A stretch of 43,540 nt of DNA from Bradyrhizobium valentinum (GCF_001440405.1 NZ_LLXX01000234.1:1-43540), one strand, 5' to 3'; counted from the first letter of the stretch, positions 1 through 9,049 are shown. Translations and numbers: made by a program. The notes: a model not told the origin generated them from the letters alone.

Positions 1-28
1 TCCTACCTCTAGTACCGCTGCACGGTGA

Positions 29-240
29 TTATGACTCATTGGCCGAGGCGTTTGGGACCCGCCTGCCAAGGCGGTAGGCGCGGCCATTTGGGCACGAGCT
101 TTCGCGGTTGTGAATCTGATGCGGGCGCGTGATGCGTTGCGCTGTCGCTCGCAAGCAGCGATCTCGGATACGAGTTGTTGGCGGTTGGCGATGCGCCTGT
201 CCAGACACTGGCTGCGCAGCACGCCAATCTCGATCTCCAC
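29..240 (-). pseudogene. IS630-family transposase, 3' remnant
   Basis: Reading the minus strand from about 240 gives VEIEIGVLRSQCLDRR, then a stretch with NRQQLVSEIAACERQRNASRARI and FTTAKARAQM. This is the pattern of the C-terminal tail of IS630-type DDE transposases in rhizobia (known family pattern; no search run). The frame is then lost, and the usual closing residues (GRAY...ES stop) appear in another frame, ending near 29. A stop lies just upstream of the readable part, and no catalytic DDE residues are present. It is therefore a dead fragment. The 225 bases to its right (241-465) hold nothing I recognise. Confidence 0.6.
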
Positions 241-465
241 GATATCTTCTTGTCACTGCAACCAAATGATCAATGACCTCCGTATATCCTTGAGGCCAGC
301 CGCACCCTGTTGACGTCCTGGCAATTGCACCGGGCCGCAGCTTCGCGTCAGTACCGGACATCCCGCCCAGTAGCGCCAGACGACCGCTCGCCATCCATTT
401 CGGGCGATCAATTCGCTGGGGGGAATGACCGCTTCGATTCAAAGTCGGAACTTGGCTCGCTTGAA

Positions 466-548
466 CGGCATGTCCGTTCTACCCCCAACAGCGGACCTCA
501 TCAGACCGGCCCGCTTGGTCCGGTTCGTGCCAATACCGGACCTTTGCT
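466..548. repeat. array intergenic element, copy 1
   Basis: This is a member of a repeat family found after the stop codons of the binding-protein genes. Recognisable blocks are GTCCGTTCTACCCCC, AGCGGACCT, TCAGACCGG, GGTCCGGTTCGTGCCA and ACCGGAC. It ends three bases before the stop codon of the gene at 552. The ACCGG...CCGGT pair could form a hairpin. Its closest relative is the copy near 11518, which shares TCAGACCGGGCC and GGTCCGGTTCGTGC. Confidence 0.55.
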
Positions 549-1700
549 TGTTCACTCAATTACCTTGTCGGCACTCGCGACGAGCGCAGGAGGTACGGAA
601 AGCCCCAGCTGCTTGGCCGTGTTGAGATTGATGGACAACTCGAATCTGGTCACTTGGTAGATCGGGATGTCGCCGGGCTTTGCTCCTCGGAGAATTGCGT
701 CGATGTTGTTGGCGACGCGCCTATACAATTCGATCAGATCGAAGGAATAGGCCATTAAGCCCCCGGCCTCGACGGGATGAGGATGCGTAAAAATCGCCGG
801 AAGCTTCGCGTCGCCGAGCAACTTAGCGATCAAAGTGCTGTTTTGATCGACCTCAGGCGAATCGAGGACCATGACCGCATCTGCACCGTCGCGGGAGATG
901 CTCTCGATCGCCGCCTGATAGCCTGCTTCGCTGGTACCAAATTCCAGTAAAGACACCGCGAGAGGGAGGCCTGCCGTTTCGGCAGCTGCGCGGAAAGCGC
1001 CTGCGTTCGACCCATTCCATTGAAATCGAAGGGCGAGACAGCCAAGTTTCGACATCGTCGGAACCATCTCGCGCAATAGTGCAATCCGCTTCCCATGAAT
1101 GGATGGACCGACGTCGACGCTAACTCCCGAGAAATTGCCGCCCGGATGAGCCAGACTCTCGGCGATCCCTTGCCTAACAGGATCGCCAGTTATCACCACG
1201 ATTGGAATACGCGATGTCAGCTTTTTGAAGATGACTGCGCCAGGGCCAATGACAAGGATGACATCTGGGTTACTCCGAACGATTTCCGTCGCCAGGGCTT
1301 CGAGGCCGGACGTGTTCTGCTCTCGGCCGTAACTTTCGACCTTGAGGTTTTGTCCCTCGATCCACCTTAACCGCCGAAGTTCAGCGAATAGAGCTGGGGA
1401 AACTTTGCTTTCGCTATGCTCATGCAAGTCCGCGCTCGGCTGTGATGGGCTGAAGATAGCAAGACGTTTCTTATTGGTGCTCTGCTGTGCTACCGCAGCA
1501 AGCGGCCGTACGACCGCCGCACCGCCAAGAAGCCTGATGAAATCGCGCCGTCTCATGCAGCCCTCCAAGGAGGCTCAGGACCACGCAACGCAGGTCGAAG
1601 CATACCACATCGCGGCAGGGGAGTCCGGGGTGTTGGAGGCGCAAGATGTCGAGCGCGGCAATCCGCTATTCTGCGTTGCGCCATGGCCGCTAAGGGGCAT
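531..1700 (-). repeat. duplicated segment, copy A
   Basis: The binding-protein gene and its flanks match the segment at about 13125-14285, in the same orientation. Identity starts in the 3' intergenic element (GGACCTTTGCTTGTTCAC), runs through the gene, and continues about 140 bases upstream of the start codon (CAGGTCGAAGCATACCAC, GGCGCAAGATGTCGAGCG, CTATTCTGCGTT). By eye the two proteins differ at about 52 of 334 positions. Unit boundaries are approximate. Confidence 0.8.
552..1556 (-). CDS. orphan PF04392-type substrate-binding protein (copy A)
   Basis: A 334-residue periplasmic binding protein of the PF04392 family (TrpX/YtfQ-like two-lobed fold). The ligand is unknown. The N terminus is a twin-arginine-like leader, MRRRDFIRLLGG, ending at AVAQQ. 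Family signatures are visible: HPGGNFSG at the hinge, GGLMAYS, DAILRGAKPGDIP, and a closing SADKVIE. I start at the ATG at 1556, because GGAGGG lies four bases upstream; a TTG four codons earlier gives a less likely start. There is no permease or ATPase partner anywhere in this array, so it either borrows a transporter encoded elsewhere or works as a ligand sensor (inference). It is the near twin of the gene at 13144. Confidence 0.9.
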   Translation of the reverse strand: MRRRDFIRLLGGAAVVRPLAAVAQQSTNKKRLAIFSPSQPSADLHEHSESKVSPALFAELRRLRWIEGQNLKVESYGREQNTSGLEALATEIVRSNPDVILVIGPGAVIFKKLTSRIPIVVITGDPVRQGIAESLAHPGGNFSGVSVDVGPSIHGKRIALLREMVPTMSKLGCLALRFQWNGSNAGAFRAAAETAGLPLAVSLLEFGTSEAGYQAAIESISRDGADAVMVLDSPEVDQNSTLIAKLLGDAKLPAIFTHPHPVEAGGLMAYSFDLIELYRRVANNIDAILRGAKPGDIPIYQVTRFELSINLNTAKQLGLSVPPALVASADKVIE

Positions 1701-1808
1701 TCGCTTCGTTCTGACGTGCGCTTGCGACTTCCGGTCTAACCCCTTAAGCGGACAATTTGCGAACCGCTCAGTATGTCTCAAGAGAGTGCCAATAGGAGAC
1801 TCGTGCGC
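1695..1808. repeat. array intergenic element, copy 2
   Basis: Lies 18 bases beyond the stop codon of the binding-protein gene at 1826. Blocks shared with the other copies are GACTTCCGGTCTAACCCC, AAGCGGACA, GTATGTCTCAA, GTGCCAATA and GACTCGTGC. The left edge begins near GGGGCATTCGCTTCG. Confidence 0.7.
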
Positions 1809-1825
1809 CGCAGCAAACGGCGTCT

Positions 1826-2818
1826 CTATTCGACCACCTCGTCGGCGCGGGCGAGAAGCGACGGCGGCACTTCGAGGCCAAGCGCTTTGGCGGTCTTCAC
1901 ATTGATTACCAGCTCGAACTTGGTGGGGGCTTCAACCGGCAGGTCGGACGGCTTTGCACCCCGCAATATGCGATCAACATATGCGGCGGCTCGGCGAAAC
2001 GACTCGCTCCTGTCGACTCCGTAGGACACCAATCCGCCATCGGTAACGAAGAATCGGAAGAAATAGATTGCGGGTAGACGATGTTGCGCCGCCAACCCGA
2101 TGATCACCTTCCGGTTCACGACACTGAAACCGTCGGATAGAACAACAAGACCACCGTTCGGATCGCGGGCGAATGATTTGACCGCAGGTTCCACGTCGTC
2201 GACGGCATGCACAGGCATAGCGATCGGCTGCATGCCGAGCGCCGCTGCCGCAGCCTCGATGGGACGCGAATAAAACGACCCGCCGCCAGGAGAGGTCTGC
2301 GGATTGAACAGGAGCGCGACCCGGCTGACGGCGGGAGCAATCTCTCTGAGAATCTCCAGCCACTTTCCCCCCAGGCTTGGTTCGAAATTGGTGAGGCCGG
2401 TCATATGGCCTCCGGGTCTTGCCAGGCTCGCGACGAAACCCTCGCCGATCGGATCGGAAACCTGTGCGAAGACAGTCGGGATGGACTTGGTCTCCCGCCA
2501 CAGGGCCACCGATGCCGGCGTACTGGAGGTAAAGAGGACATCCGGCGCCAAGCCTAAGAGTTCTTTCGCGAAGACGTGCATGCGCTCGACATCGCCAGCG
2601 GCGTAGCGATGGTCGATTTGGATATTGCGTTCCTCGGTCCATCCAAACGATGCAAGCCCCTGCACAAACTGCGCGATACTGGCACGGTACTCCGGGTCGT
2701 CTTCGGCATTGATCGTGAGTACGCCGATCCGCCGCATCCGCTCGCCTTGCTGCGCGCGCGCCGCGATCGGCCACGCCGCCGCCACGCCGATGAGCGCAAC
2801 AAATTCTCGCCGCCTCAT
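1826..2818 (-). CDS. orphan PF04392-type substrate-binding protein
   Basis: 330 residues. Leader MRRREFVALIG with a hydrophobic stretch, then ARAQQ as the probable cleavage region. The mature part has the lobe motif SDPIGEGFVASLARPGG, the block FEPSLGGKW, and the C-terminal family ending PPSLLARADEVVE. A GAGGGGAAG Shine-Dalgarno sequence precedes the ATG. FEPSLGGKW and SIPTVFAQVSDP are shared with the protein at 14417 but not with the rest, so these two form a sub-branch, possibly with related ligands (inference). It is transcribed leftward, away from the kinase operon that starts 560 bases upstream on the other strand. Confidence 0.9.
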   Translation of the reverse strand: MRRREFVALIGVAAAWPIAARAQQGERMRRIGVLTINAEDDPEYRASIAQFVQGLASFGWTEERNIQIDHRYAAGDVERMHVFAKELLGLAPDVLFTSSTPASVALWRETKSIPTVFAQVSDPIGEGFVASLARPGGHMTGLTNFEPSLGGKWLEILREIAPAVSRVALLFNPQTSPGGGSFYSRPIEAAAAALGMQPIAMPVHAVDDVEPAVKSFARDPNGGLVVLSDGFSVVNRKVIIGLAAQHRLPAIYFFRFFVTDGGLVSYGVDRSESFRRAAAYVDRILRGAKPSDLPVEAPTKFELVINVKTAKALGLEVPPSLLARADEVVE

Positions 2819-2916
2819 AGGCTTCCCCTCTTGCAGAGAGAGTTCCAGCGAGCAGAGGCTATCACACTAGGGCGACGTCTGTTGTGCGTCAGAGCAAATT
2901 TGGCGGCCAAACGTCT

Positions 2917-3036
2917 CAGTTGGGTCAATCTCGTCATCCCGACCATGCGCCAGTCACTTCCGGTCTACCCCTGAGAGCAGATATTCTCTGAGCCGGTCGG
3001 CATGTCTCAAAGGGTGCCAACTCCGGACTCATGCAC
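2917..3036. repeat. array intergenic element, copy 3
   Basis: One of the fullest copies. In order: TTGGGTCAATCTCGTC, CACTTCCGGTCTACCCC, a GCAGATATTCTC block, GGTCGGCATGTCTCAAA, GGTGCCAACTCCGGACTC. It lies just after the stop codon of the deleted gene at 3049-3194, so the element outlived its gene. Confidence 0.75.
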
Positions 3037-3048
3037 CGAACTACGCCC

Positions 3049-3194
3049 TCATTGGATCACGTCGTCGGCGCGGCTAACGCATGCGACGGGAGGTGGAGCG
3101 CTGTCACTGTCTCCAAATTGATTGCTGCCGCACTCGCCGCGGGCAAGCACGTCGCCGCGCTGCCAAGGAATGAGATGAATTCCTTTCGTCGCAT
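3049..3194 (-). pseudogene. binding-protein gene with internal deletion
   Basis: The minus strand starts like every gene in the array (MRRKEFISFLGSAA, a twin-arginine-like leader, ATG at 3194). About 100 bases later, in another frame, it ends like them too (PPVACVSRADDVIQ stop, at 3049). Roughly 300 codons between leader and tail are missing, so this is the scar of a large internal deletion in a PF04392 gene. The intact neighbours end in SLLARADEVIE, which makes the tail easy to recognise. No working product is expected. The 180 bases between it and the kinase gene presumably hold the kinase promoter; I see no clear -35/-10 pair. Confidence 0.75.
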
Positions 3195-3378
3195 GCGCCC
3201 TCCCCCTCAGAGGACCACGCCTGTGGCATAGAGAGCTTAGCAGCTTGGTGGTTGGCCGCCAGGGATTGTAGCTTTCGGTAACTCTCAGCTGGGCGAGCAA
3301 CCTCGGGTTCCGTTACCGCCTGCCGGCTCCCGGTCCGCAGGCTGAGACAAGCTGCAGCATTGCTGCTAGATTTGAGCA

Positions 3379-6366
3379 ATGAGCATCTCCCTCCACCCGG
3401 ATACGCCACGGGGTCGGACGCTAGCGGGATCGCCGGTAGCGAGCGCGGGATTGGGAGCGGTTTCATCCGGCGCGAGGAACCGCAGCGGGCTCTTCATCAA
3501 GTACGTTGCGCTGTTTGTCGCCGTCGTTGGCGTCGCGCTGCTCGCCAACGGAAGTTTCGAGGTTTTCTTCTATTACCGCGAGCACAAGACCTCGCTGATC
3601 CAGATTCAGCACGAACAGGCGGTGGCTGCGGCGGCCAAGATCGGCCGGTTCATCAAGGAAATCGAGAACCAGCTCGGATGGACCACCCAATTACCGTGGT
3701 CGGCGGATTCAATCGAACAGCGCCGCTTTGACGCGCTGCGATTGCTGCGTCAGGTGCCGGCGATCACCGAACTCGCGCAGGTGGATTCTTCCGGCAAGGA
3801 GCGGCTGCTCGTCTCGCGCTTGGCCATGAACGTGATCGACAGCGGCCTTGACCTTTCAAAGGAGCCGAAATTCACCGAGGCCGTCGCCCACAAGGTCTAC
3901 TACGGGCCGGTCTACTTCCGCAGGGAATCCGAGCCCTATATGACGTTGGCGGCGGCCGGCATCCGTAAGGACGCCGGCGTCAGCATCGCCGAGGTCAACT
4001 TGAAGCTGATCTGGGACGTGGTGTCCCAGATCAAGGTTGGCGAGCACGGCCGCGCTTATGTCGTCGACGCTCAGGGCCGGCTGATTGCGCATCCCGACAT
4101 CAGCCTTGTGCTGCGCAACACCGACATGTCCAAGCTCGCGCAGGTGCAGGCGGCGCAAGCTGGGCAGGCGGGCGCCACAGCCGACGAGCTGCAGGGCGCG
4201 CGCAACATCCAGGGGCAAGAGGTGTTGACCGCATCCGCGCCGATCTTACCGCTCGGTTGGACCATGTTTGTCGAACTGCCGGTCGAGGAAGCCTATGCCC
4301 CGCTCTACACCGCCTTGCAGCGGCTAGCGTTCGTGCTGCTTGCGGCATCAGTGTTTGCTGTGCTTGCAGGAATCCTGTTGGCGCGACGCATGGTCGGCCC
4401 GATCCAGGCGCTGCGCGCGGGCGCCGCACGCATCGGCGCTGGCGATCTCGGCCAGCGCATCTCAATCAAGACCGGCGACGAACTGGAAAGCCTCGCTGAC
4501 CAGTTCAACGAAATGGGCGCGCGCTTGCAGGAATCTTATGCCGACCTGGAAAACAAGGTCGAGCAGCGGACCGCAGAATTGCGGAAGTCCCTGCAGCAGC
4601 AGACGGCGACCGCGGAAGTGCTCAAGGTAATCAGCCGGTCGGCCTTTGACCTGCAGACGGTGCTCGATACGCTGGTCGAATCTGCCGTACGGCTGTGCGA
4701 AGCCGATTTCGCGCTTATCTCCAACCTCGAGGGAGAAGCTTACCGGGTGGTAGCAACCTTTTCCATTACGCCCGAATACAACGCGCTCATTCGAGGTCGC
4801 GTTTTGCCCGTTGGGCGTGGGAGCATGACCGGACGGATTGCATCTGAGGGACAGGTCGTCCACATCGCCGACATCGCTTCCGACGAGGAATACTCCATAA
4901 CCGAGACGGTGACGCTGGAAAAAACTCACACCATGCTCGGCGTGCCTCTACTGCGCGAGGGGGTCGTGGTCGGTACGATCAATCTCGGACGCCAGCGGGT
5001 GCAACCCTTTACTGACAGGCAAATCGAGTTGGTTCGGACTCTCGCCGACCAGGCCGTGATCGCGATCGAGAATGTTCGGCTGCTCGATGAGCTTCAGGCG
5101 CGAACGGAGGAGCTCGGGCGCTCGGTCCAGGAGCTGAAAGCGCTCGGCGACGTCACGCAGGCGGTGAACTCGACGCTCGATCTCGAAACCGTGCTTGCGA
5201 CCATCGTCGCCAAGGCGGTGCAGCTCTCGGGTACCGATGCCGGCGCCATCTACGTGTTCGACGAGGCGCAACAGCAATTCCGGCTGAGCGCCACCTACGG
5301 AATGGACGAGGCGCTGATTGCAGCGATCCGCGACCAACGGATCGGCGCCGGTGAGAGGCTGATGCAGCAGGCCGCTTCGGTTCGCGGACCCCTGCAGGTT
5401 TCCGACCTGCGTCAGGAGCCCTCCTCGCCGACGCTGGAGCTCATCCTACGCGCCGGCTATCGATCGCTGCTGGCTGTGCCGTTGCTCAGCCGCGACACCA
5501 TCGTCGGCGCCCTGGTGGTACGGCGGCGTGACACCGGCACGTTCGCGGCTGGCAAGATCGACCTCCTGCAGACCTTCGCGGCCCAATCGGTGCTGGCGAT
5601 CCAGAACGCCAGGCTGTTCCATGAGATCGAGGACAAGAGCCGGCAGCTCGAGATTGCGAGCAAGCACAAATCGCAGTTCCTCGCCAACATGAGTCACGAG
5701 CTGCGCACGCCACTCAACGCCATCCTCGGCTACACCGAGCTGATCCTGGACAACATCTATGGTGACATGCCCGACAAGATGCGAGCGGTGCTCGAGCGCG
5801 TTCAGAGCAACGGCAAGCACCTTCTTGGTCTGATCAACGACGTCCTTGATCTGTCCAAGATCGAGGCGGGTCAGCTCACCCTGTCGCTGACCGACTACTC
5901 ACTTAGAGACATCGTACACGCCGTGGTCGTCGCGGTCGAATCGCTCGCGACCGGAAAGGATCTGGCGCTCAATGTTGAAGTCGCCCCGGATCTGCCGATT
6001 GGCCGCGGCGATGAGCGTCGCCTCGCGCAGGTGCTGCTCAACCTTGTCGGCAATGCCATCAAGTTTACGGACCGCGGCTCGGTGTCGATCAAGGCTTCGG
6101 CAGCGGATGGCACGTTTACGGTCGCCGTTCGTGATACCGGGCCCGGAATTTCGGCAGACCATCAAGTGACGATCTTCGAGGAGTTTGCGCAGGCCGACAC
6201 ATCCTCGACGCGCAAGAAGGGCGGAACGGGGCTCGGCCTGTCGATCGCCAAGCGGATCATCGAACTGCACCACGGGCGGATTTGGGTGGAATCGGTCCTT
6301 GGCGAGGGCGCGACATTTTCCTTTATGGTTCCGGTGCGAGTCGAGCAACAGGCGAGGCAACCATGA
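3379..6366 (+). CDS. membrane sensor histidine kinase (Cache-like, HAMP, 2x GAF, HisKA, HATPase)
   Basis: 995 residues. Order: Ser/Gly/Arg-rich cytoplasmic start (1-38); membrane segment (about 40-62); periplasmic Cache-like sensor (about 65-305); second membrane segment (about 313-335); HAMP (336-390); coiled linker; GAF 1 (about 420-570); GAF 2 (about 600-745); HisKA with the phospho-acceptor His at about 773 in MSHELRTPLN; ATPase domain with NAIKFT, DTGPGIS and GTGLGLSIAKR. It autophosphorylates in response to a periplasmic ligand and/or a GAF signal (family knowledge). There is no receiver at the C terminus; instead the stop overlaps the next start (ATGA), coupling it to a separate response regulator. 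It sits inside an array of binding proteins, which could be its periplasmic partners (inference). Confidence 0.93.
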   Translation: MSISLHPDTPRGRTLAGSPVASAGLGAVSSGARNRSGLFIKYVALFVAVVGVALLANGSFEVFFYYREHKTSLIQIQHEQAVAAAAKIGRFIKEIENQLGWTTQLPWSADSIEQRRFDALRLLRQVPAITELAQVDSSGKERLLVSRLAMNVIDSGLDLSKEPKFTEAVAHKVYYGPVYFRRESEPYMTLAAAGIRKDAGVSIAEVNLKLIWDVVSQIKVGEHGRAYVVDAQGRLIAHPDISLVLRNTDMSKLAQVQAAQAGQAGATADELQGARNIQGQEVLTASAPILPLGWTMFVELPVEEAYAPLYTALQRLAFVLLAASVFAVLAGILLARRMVGPIQALRAGAARIGAGDLGQRISIKTGDELESLADQFNEMGARLQESYADLENKVEQRTAELRKSLQQQTATAEVLKVISRSAFDLQTVLDTLVESAVRLCEADFALISNLEGEAYRVVATFSITPEYNALIRGRVLPVGRGSMTGRIASEGQVVHIADIASDEEYSITETVTLEKTHTMLGVPLLREGVVVGTINLGRQRVQPFTDRQIELVRTLADQAVIAIENVRLLDELQARTEELGRSVQELKALGDVTQAVNSTLDLETVLATIVAKAVQLSGTDAGAIYVFDEAQQQFRLSATYGMDEALIAAIRDQRIGAGERLMQQAASVRGPLQVSDLRQEPSSPTLELILRAGYRSLLAVPLLSRDTIVGALVVRRRDTGTFAAGKIDLLQTFAAQSVLAIQNARLFHEIEDKSRQLEIASKHKSQFLANMSHELRTPLNAILGYTELILDNIYGDMPDKMRAVLERVQSNGKHLLGLINDVLDLSKIEAGQLTLSLTDYSLRDIVHAVVVAVESLATGKDLALNVEVAPDLPIGRGDERRLAQVLLNLVGNAIKFTDRGSVSIKASAADGTFTVAVRDTGPGISADHQVTIFEEFAQADTSSTRKKGGTGLGLSIAKRIIELHHGRIWVESVLGEGATFSFMVPVRVEQQARQP

Positions 6367-6728
6367 CCAAGCGCATCCTGGTGATCGAAGATCAGGAGGA
6401 CAACCGGAGAATCCTGCGGGATTTGCTTTCGAGCGTCGGATACGAGCTGATCGAAGCCGAAAATGGCGAGGACGGCGTTGCGGCCGCCGCCGCGAATCGG
6501 CCCGATCTCATCCTAATGGATATACAGCTGCCGCTTCTGGACGGCTACGAGGCGACACGCCGGATCAAGGCTCAATCGGCACTCTCCGCAATCCCCATTA
6601 TCGCGGTGACCTCCTACGCCCTGAGCGGAGACGAAGACAAGGCGCGGGCTGCGGGCTGCGAGGGCTATGTCACCAAGCCCTTTAGTCCGCGTGAGCTGCT
6701 CGCCAAGATCCGGGAATATCTGCCCTAA
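6363..6728 (+). CDS. single-domain response regulator (DivK/CheY-like)
   Basis: 121 residues, one receiver domain and nothing else. The acidic pocket is seen in VIEDQED, the phospho-acceptor is Asp 53 in LILMDIQLP, the switch Thr is in AVTSYA, and the Lys is in VTKPFS. The ATG at 6363 overlaps the kinase stop, so the longer frame that opens at 6282 is not the gene. It probably receives phosphate from the kinase upstream and passes it on, or competes with the receiver of the cyclase downstream (inference). It has no DNA-binding or enzymatic output domain. Confidence 0.93.
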   Translation: MTKRILVIEDQEDNRRILRDLLSSVGYELIEAENGEDGVAAAAANRPDLILMDIQLPLLDGYEATRRIKAQSALSAIPIIAVTSYALSGDEDKARAAGCEGYVTKPFSPRELLAKIREYLP

Positions 6729-6742
6729 CGAGCCGAGCTCCG

Positions 6743-7861
6743 ATGCACCATCCTCCCCGCATTCTAATCGTCGACGACAGCGAGGCGAACCGCGACATTC
6801 TCAGCGCACGGCTTGCGCCACACGGCTATGAGCTCATGCAAGCGGCCGACGGAGAGGAAGCGCTCGCTGCCGCGAGAGAAAGGGCCCCGGATCTGATCCT
6901 GCTCGACGTCATGATGCCCAAGATCGACGGCATCGAGGTCTGCCGCCGGCTCAAGCAGGATGCCGAGCTGCCGTTCATGCCCATCATTCTGGTGACGGCC
7001 AGGGCCGATACCAGGGATGTGGTCACAGGGCTCGAGGCCGGGGCCGACGAATATCTGACCAAGCCGATCGATCAGTCCGCGCTGGTAGCGCGTGTGAAAT
7101 CGGTCCTGCGCCTCAAGGAACTTCATGACAAGGTGCAGCGGCAGGCGCACGAACTCGCCGACTGGAACCGCACGCTCGAGCAGCGCGTCACGGAGCAAGT
7201 CGCCGAGATCGAACGCATGGGCCGGCTCAAGAGCTTCCTGGCGCCGCAGATTGCCGAGATCGTTCTGTCCTCGGGCGAAGAGCTCTTGGACAGCCACCGC
7301 CGAGATGTGACCGTGTTGTTCTGTGATCTGCGGGGGTTCACAGCCTTTGCGGAGACGGCCGAGCCGGAGGAGGTAATAGCCATTCTGCGCGAGTACCACG
7401 CGGACCTCGGTGGGCTCATTCACGAGTTCGAAGGTACGCTGCACCGCTTTGCCGGCGATGGCATCATGGTCTTGTTCAACGATCCGCTGCCATGTGTCGA
7501 TCCTGCGCTGCGCGCCGTTAGGCTCGCCGTCGCGATGCGCGACCACGTTGCCGCGCTTGCGACTAACTGGCGCAAGTTGGGTCACGAGCTCGGGTTCGGG
7601 GTCGGCATCGCCCACGGCTACGCCACGCTCGGCCGCATCGGTTGCGAGGGCCGGTTCGACTATTCGGCCACCGGCTCGGTCGTCAATCTCGCCGCGCGAC
7701 TGTGCGCCGAGGCGAAAAACGGACAGATCCTGATCGACAGCAAGGTGTTCGCGGCGATCGAGGAGCTTGCAGAGACCGAGCCTGTCGGCGGGCTCGTGCT
7801 CAAGGGCTTTCACCGTCCGATCCAAGCCTTCAATGTGAATGTGTGCGCACTTCACCCGTAA
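6743..7861 (+). CDS. receiver-class III adenylate/guanylate cyclase fusion
   Basis: 372 residues. Receiver at about 5-122 (DDSEAN acidic pair, Asp 55 in LILLDVMMP, Lys in LTKPID), a coiled linker (about 125-165), then a class III cyclase catalytic domain (about 185-365). Metal-binding Asp 195 is in FCDLRGFTAF and Asp 239 in FAGDGIMVLF; the transition-state Asn/Arg lie in VVNLAARL. It should make cAMP (or cGMP) under control of phosphorylation. It starts 14 bases after the regulator gene and is clearly in the same operon, so the pathway reads sensor kinase, then receiver(s), then a cyclic nucleotide. The Shine-Dalgarno sequence is weak. The 200 bases after it hold no further gene. Confidence 0.93.
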   Translation: MHHPPRILIVDDSEANRDILSARLAPHGYELMQAADGEEALAAARERAPDLILLDVMMPKIDGIEVCRRLKQDAELPFMPIILVTARADTRDVVTGLEAGADEYLTKPIDQSALVARVKSVLRLKELHDKVQRQAHELADWNRTLEQRVTEQVAEIERMGRLKSFLAPQIAEIVLSSGEELLDSHRRDVTVLFCDLRGFTAFAETAEPEEVIAILREYHADLGGLIHEFEGTLHRFAGDGIMVLFNDPLPCVDPALRAVRLAVAMRDHVAALATNWRKLGHELGFGVGIAHGYATLGRIGCEGRFDYSATGSVVNLAARLCAEAKNGQILIDSKVFAAIEELAETEPVGGLVLKGFHRPIQAFNVNVCALHP

Positions 7862-8027
7862 ACGAAATTCAAGACTTGGTCGATTGAATCTCCAGACCGT
7901 CCGCAACTGTGTCGCTACGCCGATCTGAATCCCCATAGCCCACGCTGCGCCATTTTCATGCCCCTCCCGTGGTTCCCTTGGAGGTTTGCGGACGCCGGCG
8001 CCGTGTGTGCGGCACCACCATCATGGG

Positions 8028-8065
8028 GCCGGCATCCGAAAACCTTCACAAACCCGGAACTGCCG
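8028..8065. repeat. array intergenic element, decayed copy
   Basis: CCGGCAT, AAAACC, TCACAAACCCGGAAC match the right half of the element (CGGCATGTCTCAAAAGTGCCACAACCGGACTC) with several differences. It is placed just after the stop codon of the gene at 8069, the standard position. Only this half is recognisable. Confidence 0.4.
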
Positions 8066-8068
8066 ATC

Positions 8069-9049
8069 TTATTCGATCACCTCGTCGGCCCGGGCGAGTA
8101 ACGAGGGCGGCACAATGAGGCCGAGCGCTTTGGCAGCCTTCATGTTGATCAGTAGCTCGAATTTGGTCGGCTGCTCTACCGGCAGATCGGAAGGCTTGGC
8201 GCCTTTGAGGATCTTGTCGACGGAGCCGCCTGCACGGCGGAACAGATCGGCTATATCGGGGCCGTATACCGACAATCCGCCATTGGCGTAGTGTCGGAAG
8301 AAATAGTTTGCGGGCAGATGATACTTCGCCGCGAGCGCGATAATTCGCGGAGCCTGGACAAAGGTCAGAGCATCGCCAACATCAACTATGGCACCGGCGT
8401 GCTGGGCCGCGGCCGAGGCAAAGGCGACATCGAGTTCCTCGGCCGTGCTCGCCTCAACTATCGGCAGAGCCATGCCCAGCTGCTGGGCTATGCGCGGCAC
8501 TTCCTCAGCTAATATCAGCCTGTGAGTTGGGCTGCCCGGATTAACCAGAAGCGCAATTTTCGAGGTGCCAGGAACCAATTCCCGGAGGATTTCTAAACGT
8601 TTACCGAGGAAATCTCCAGGTACGGCGGCCGCAAGACCTGTTACGTTGCCACCTGGTCGCGATAGGCTTTGCACGAGGCCAACTCCCACGGGATCGCCCA
8701 CAGCCACGAATACAATCGGAATGGTAGCGGTTGCCGATTTCAGGGCTACGGCCGCTTGCGGTCCGGCGACGAGGAGCACATCGGGACTGCGAGCAATCAG
8801 GTCAGTGACTGAAGCCGGCAGTCGATCCGGGGGTTGGGAAAAACGATACTCGATAATCAGGTTTCTTCCGTCTATCCAGCCGTGGCTTCGCAGCCCATCA
8901 AACAACGCAAGCTCAGTTTGATTGAGGGCCTGCCCGCTCCCATCACCTACAGCAAGAAAGCCAAGCCGACGGCGTGTCCCCTGCGCCCACGAACGCCGTG
9001 GCGAAACGAGCAGCGCCGCAGCAGATGCTATGAACTCCCGCCGCTTCAT
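8069..9049 (-). CDS. orphan PF04392-type substrate-binding protein
   Basis: 326 residues. Leader MKRREFIASAAALL with cleavage probably after SWAQG. Motifs: VAVGDPVGVGLVQSLSRPGGN, ILRELVPGTSKIALLVNP, and a typical C terminus (AKPSDLPVEQPTKFELLIN, then LLARADEVIE). A short GAGG precedes the ATG. It is the first minus-strand gene on the far side of the cyclase, convergent with it, and separated by about 200 bases. Confidence 0.9.
   Translation of the reverse strand: MKRREFIASAAALLVSPRRSWAQGTRRRLGFLAVGDGSGQALNQTELALFDGLRSHGWIDGRNLIIEYRFSQPPDRLPASVTDLIARSPDVLLVAGPQAAVALKSATATIPIVFVAVGDPVGVGLVQSLSRPGGNVTGLAAAVPGDFLGKRLEILRELVPGTSKIALLVNPGSPTHRLILAEEVPRIAQQLGMALPIVEASTAEELDVAFASAAAQHAGAIVDVGDALTFVQAPRIIALAAKYHLPANYFFRHYANGGLSVYGPDIADLFRRAGGSVDKILKGAKPSDLPVEQPTKFELLINMKAAKALGLIVPPSLLARADEVIE

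Noticed and set aside
29..442. 137-codon minus-strand frame at the window start as a gene
   Set aside because: Only its last residues fit the IS630 tail; the rest is a wrong frame of the transposase remnant and of unrelated sequence.
6764..7936. 390-codon minus-strand frame opposite the cyclase gene
   Set aside because: The plus strand has complete receiver and cyclase motifs; the minus frame has none.
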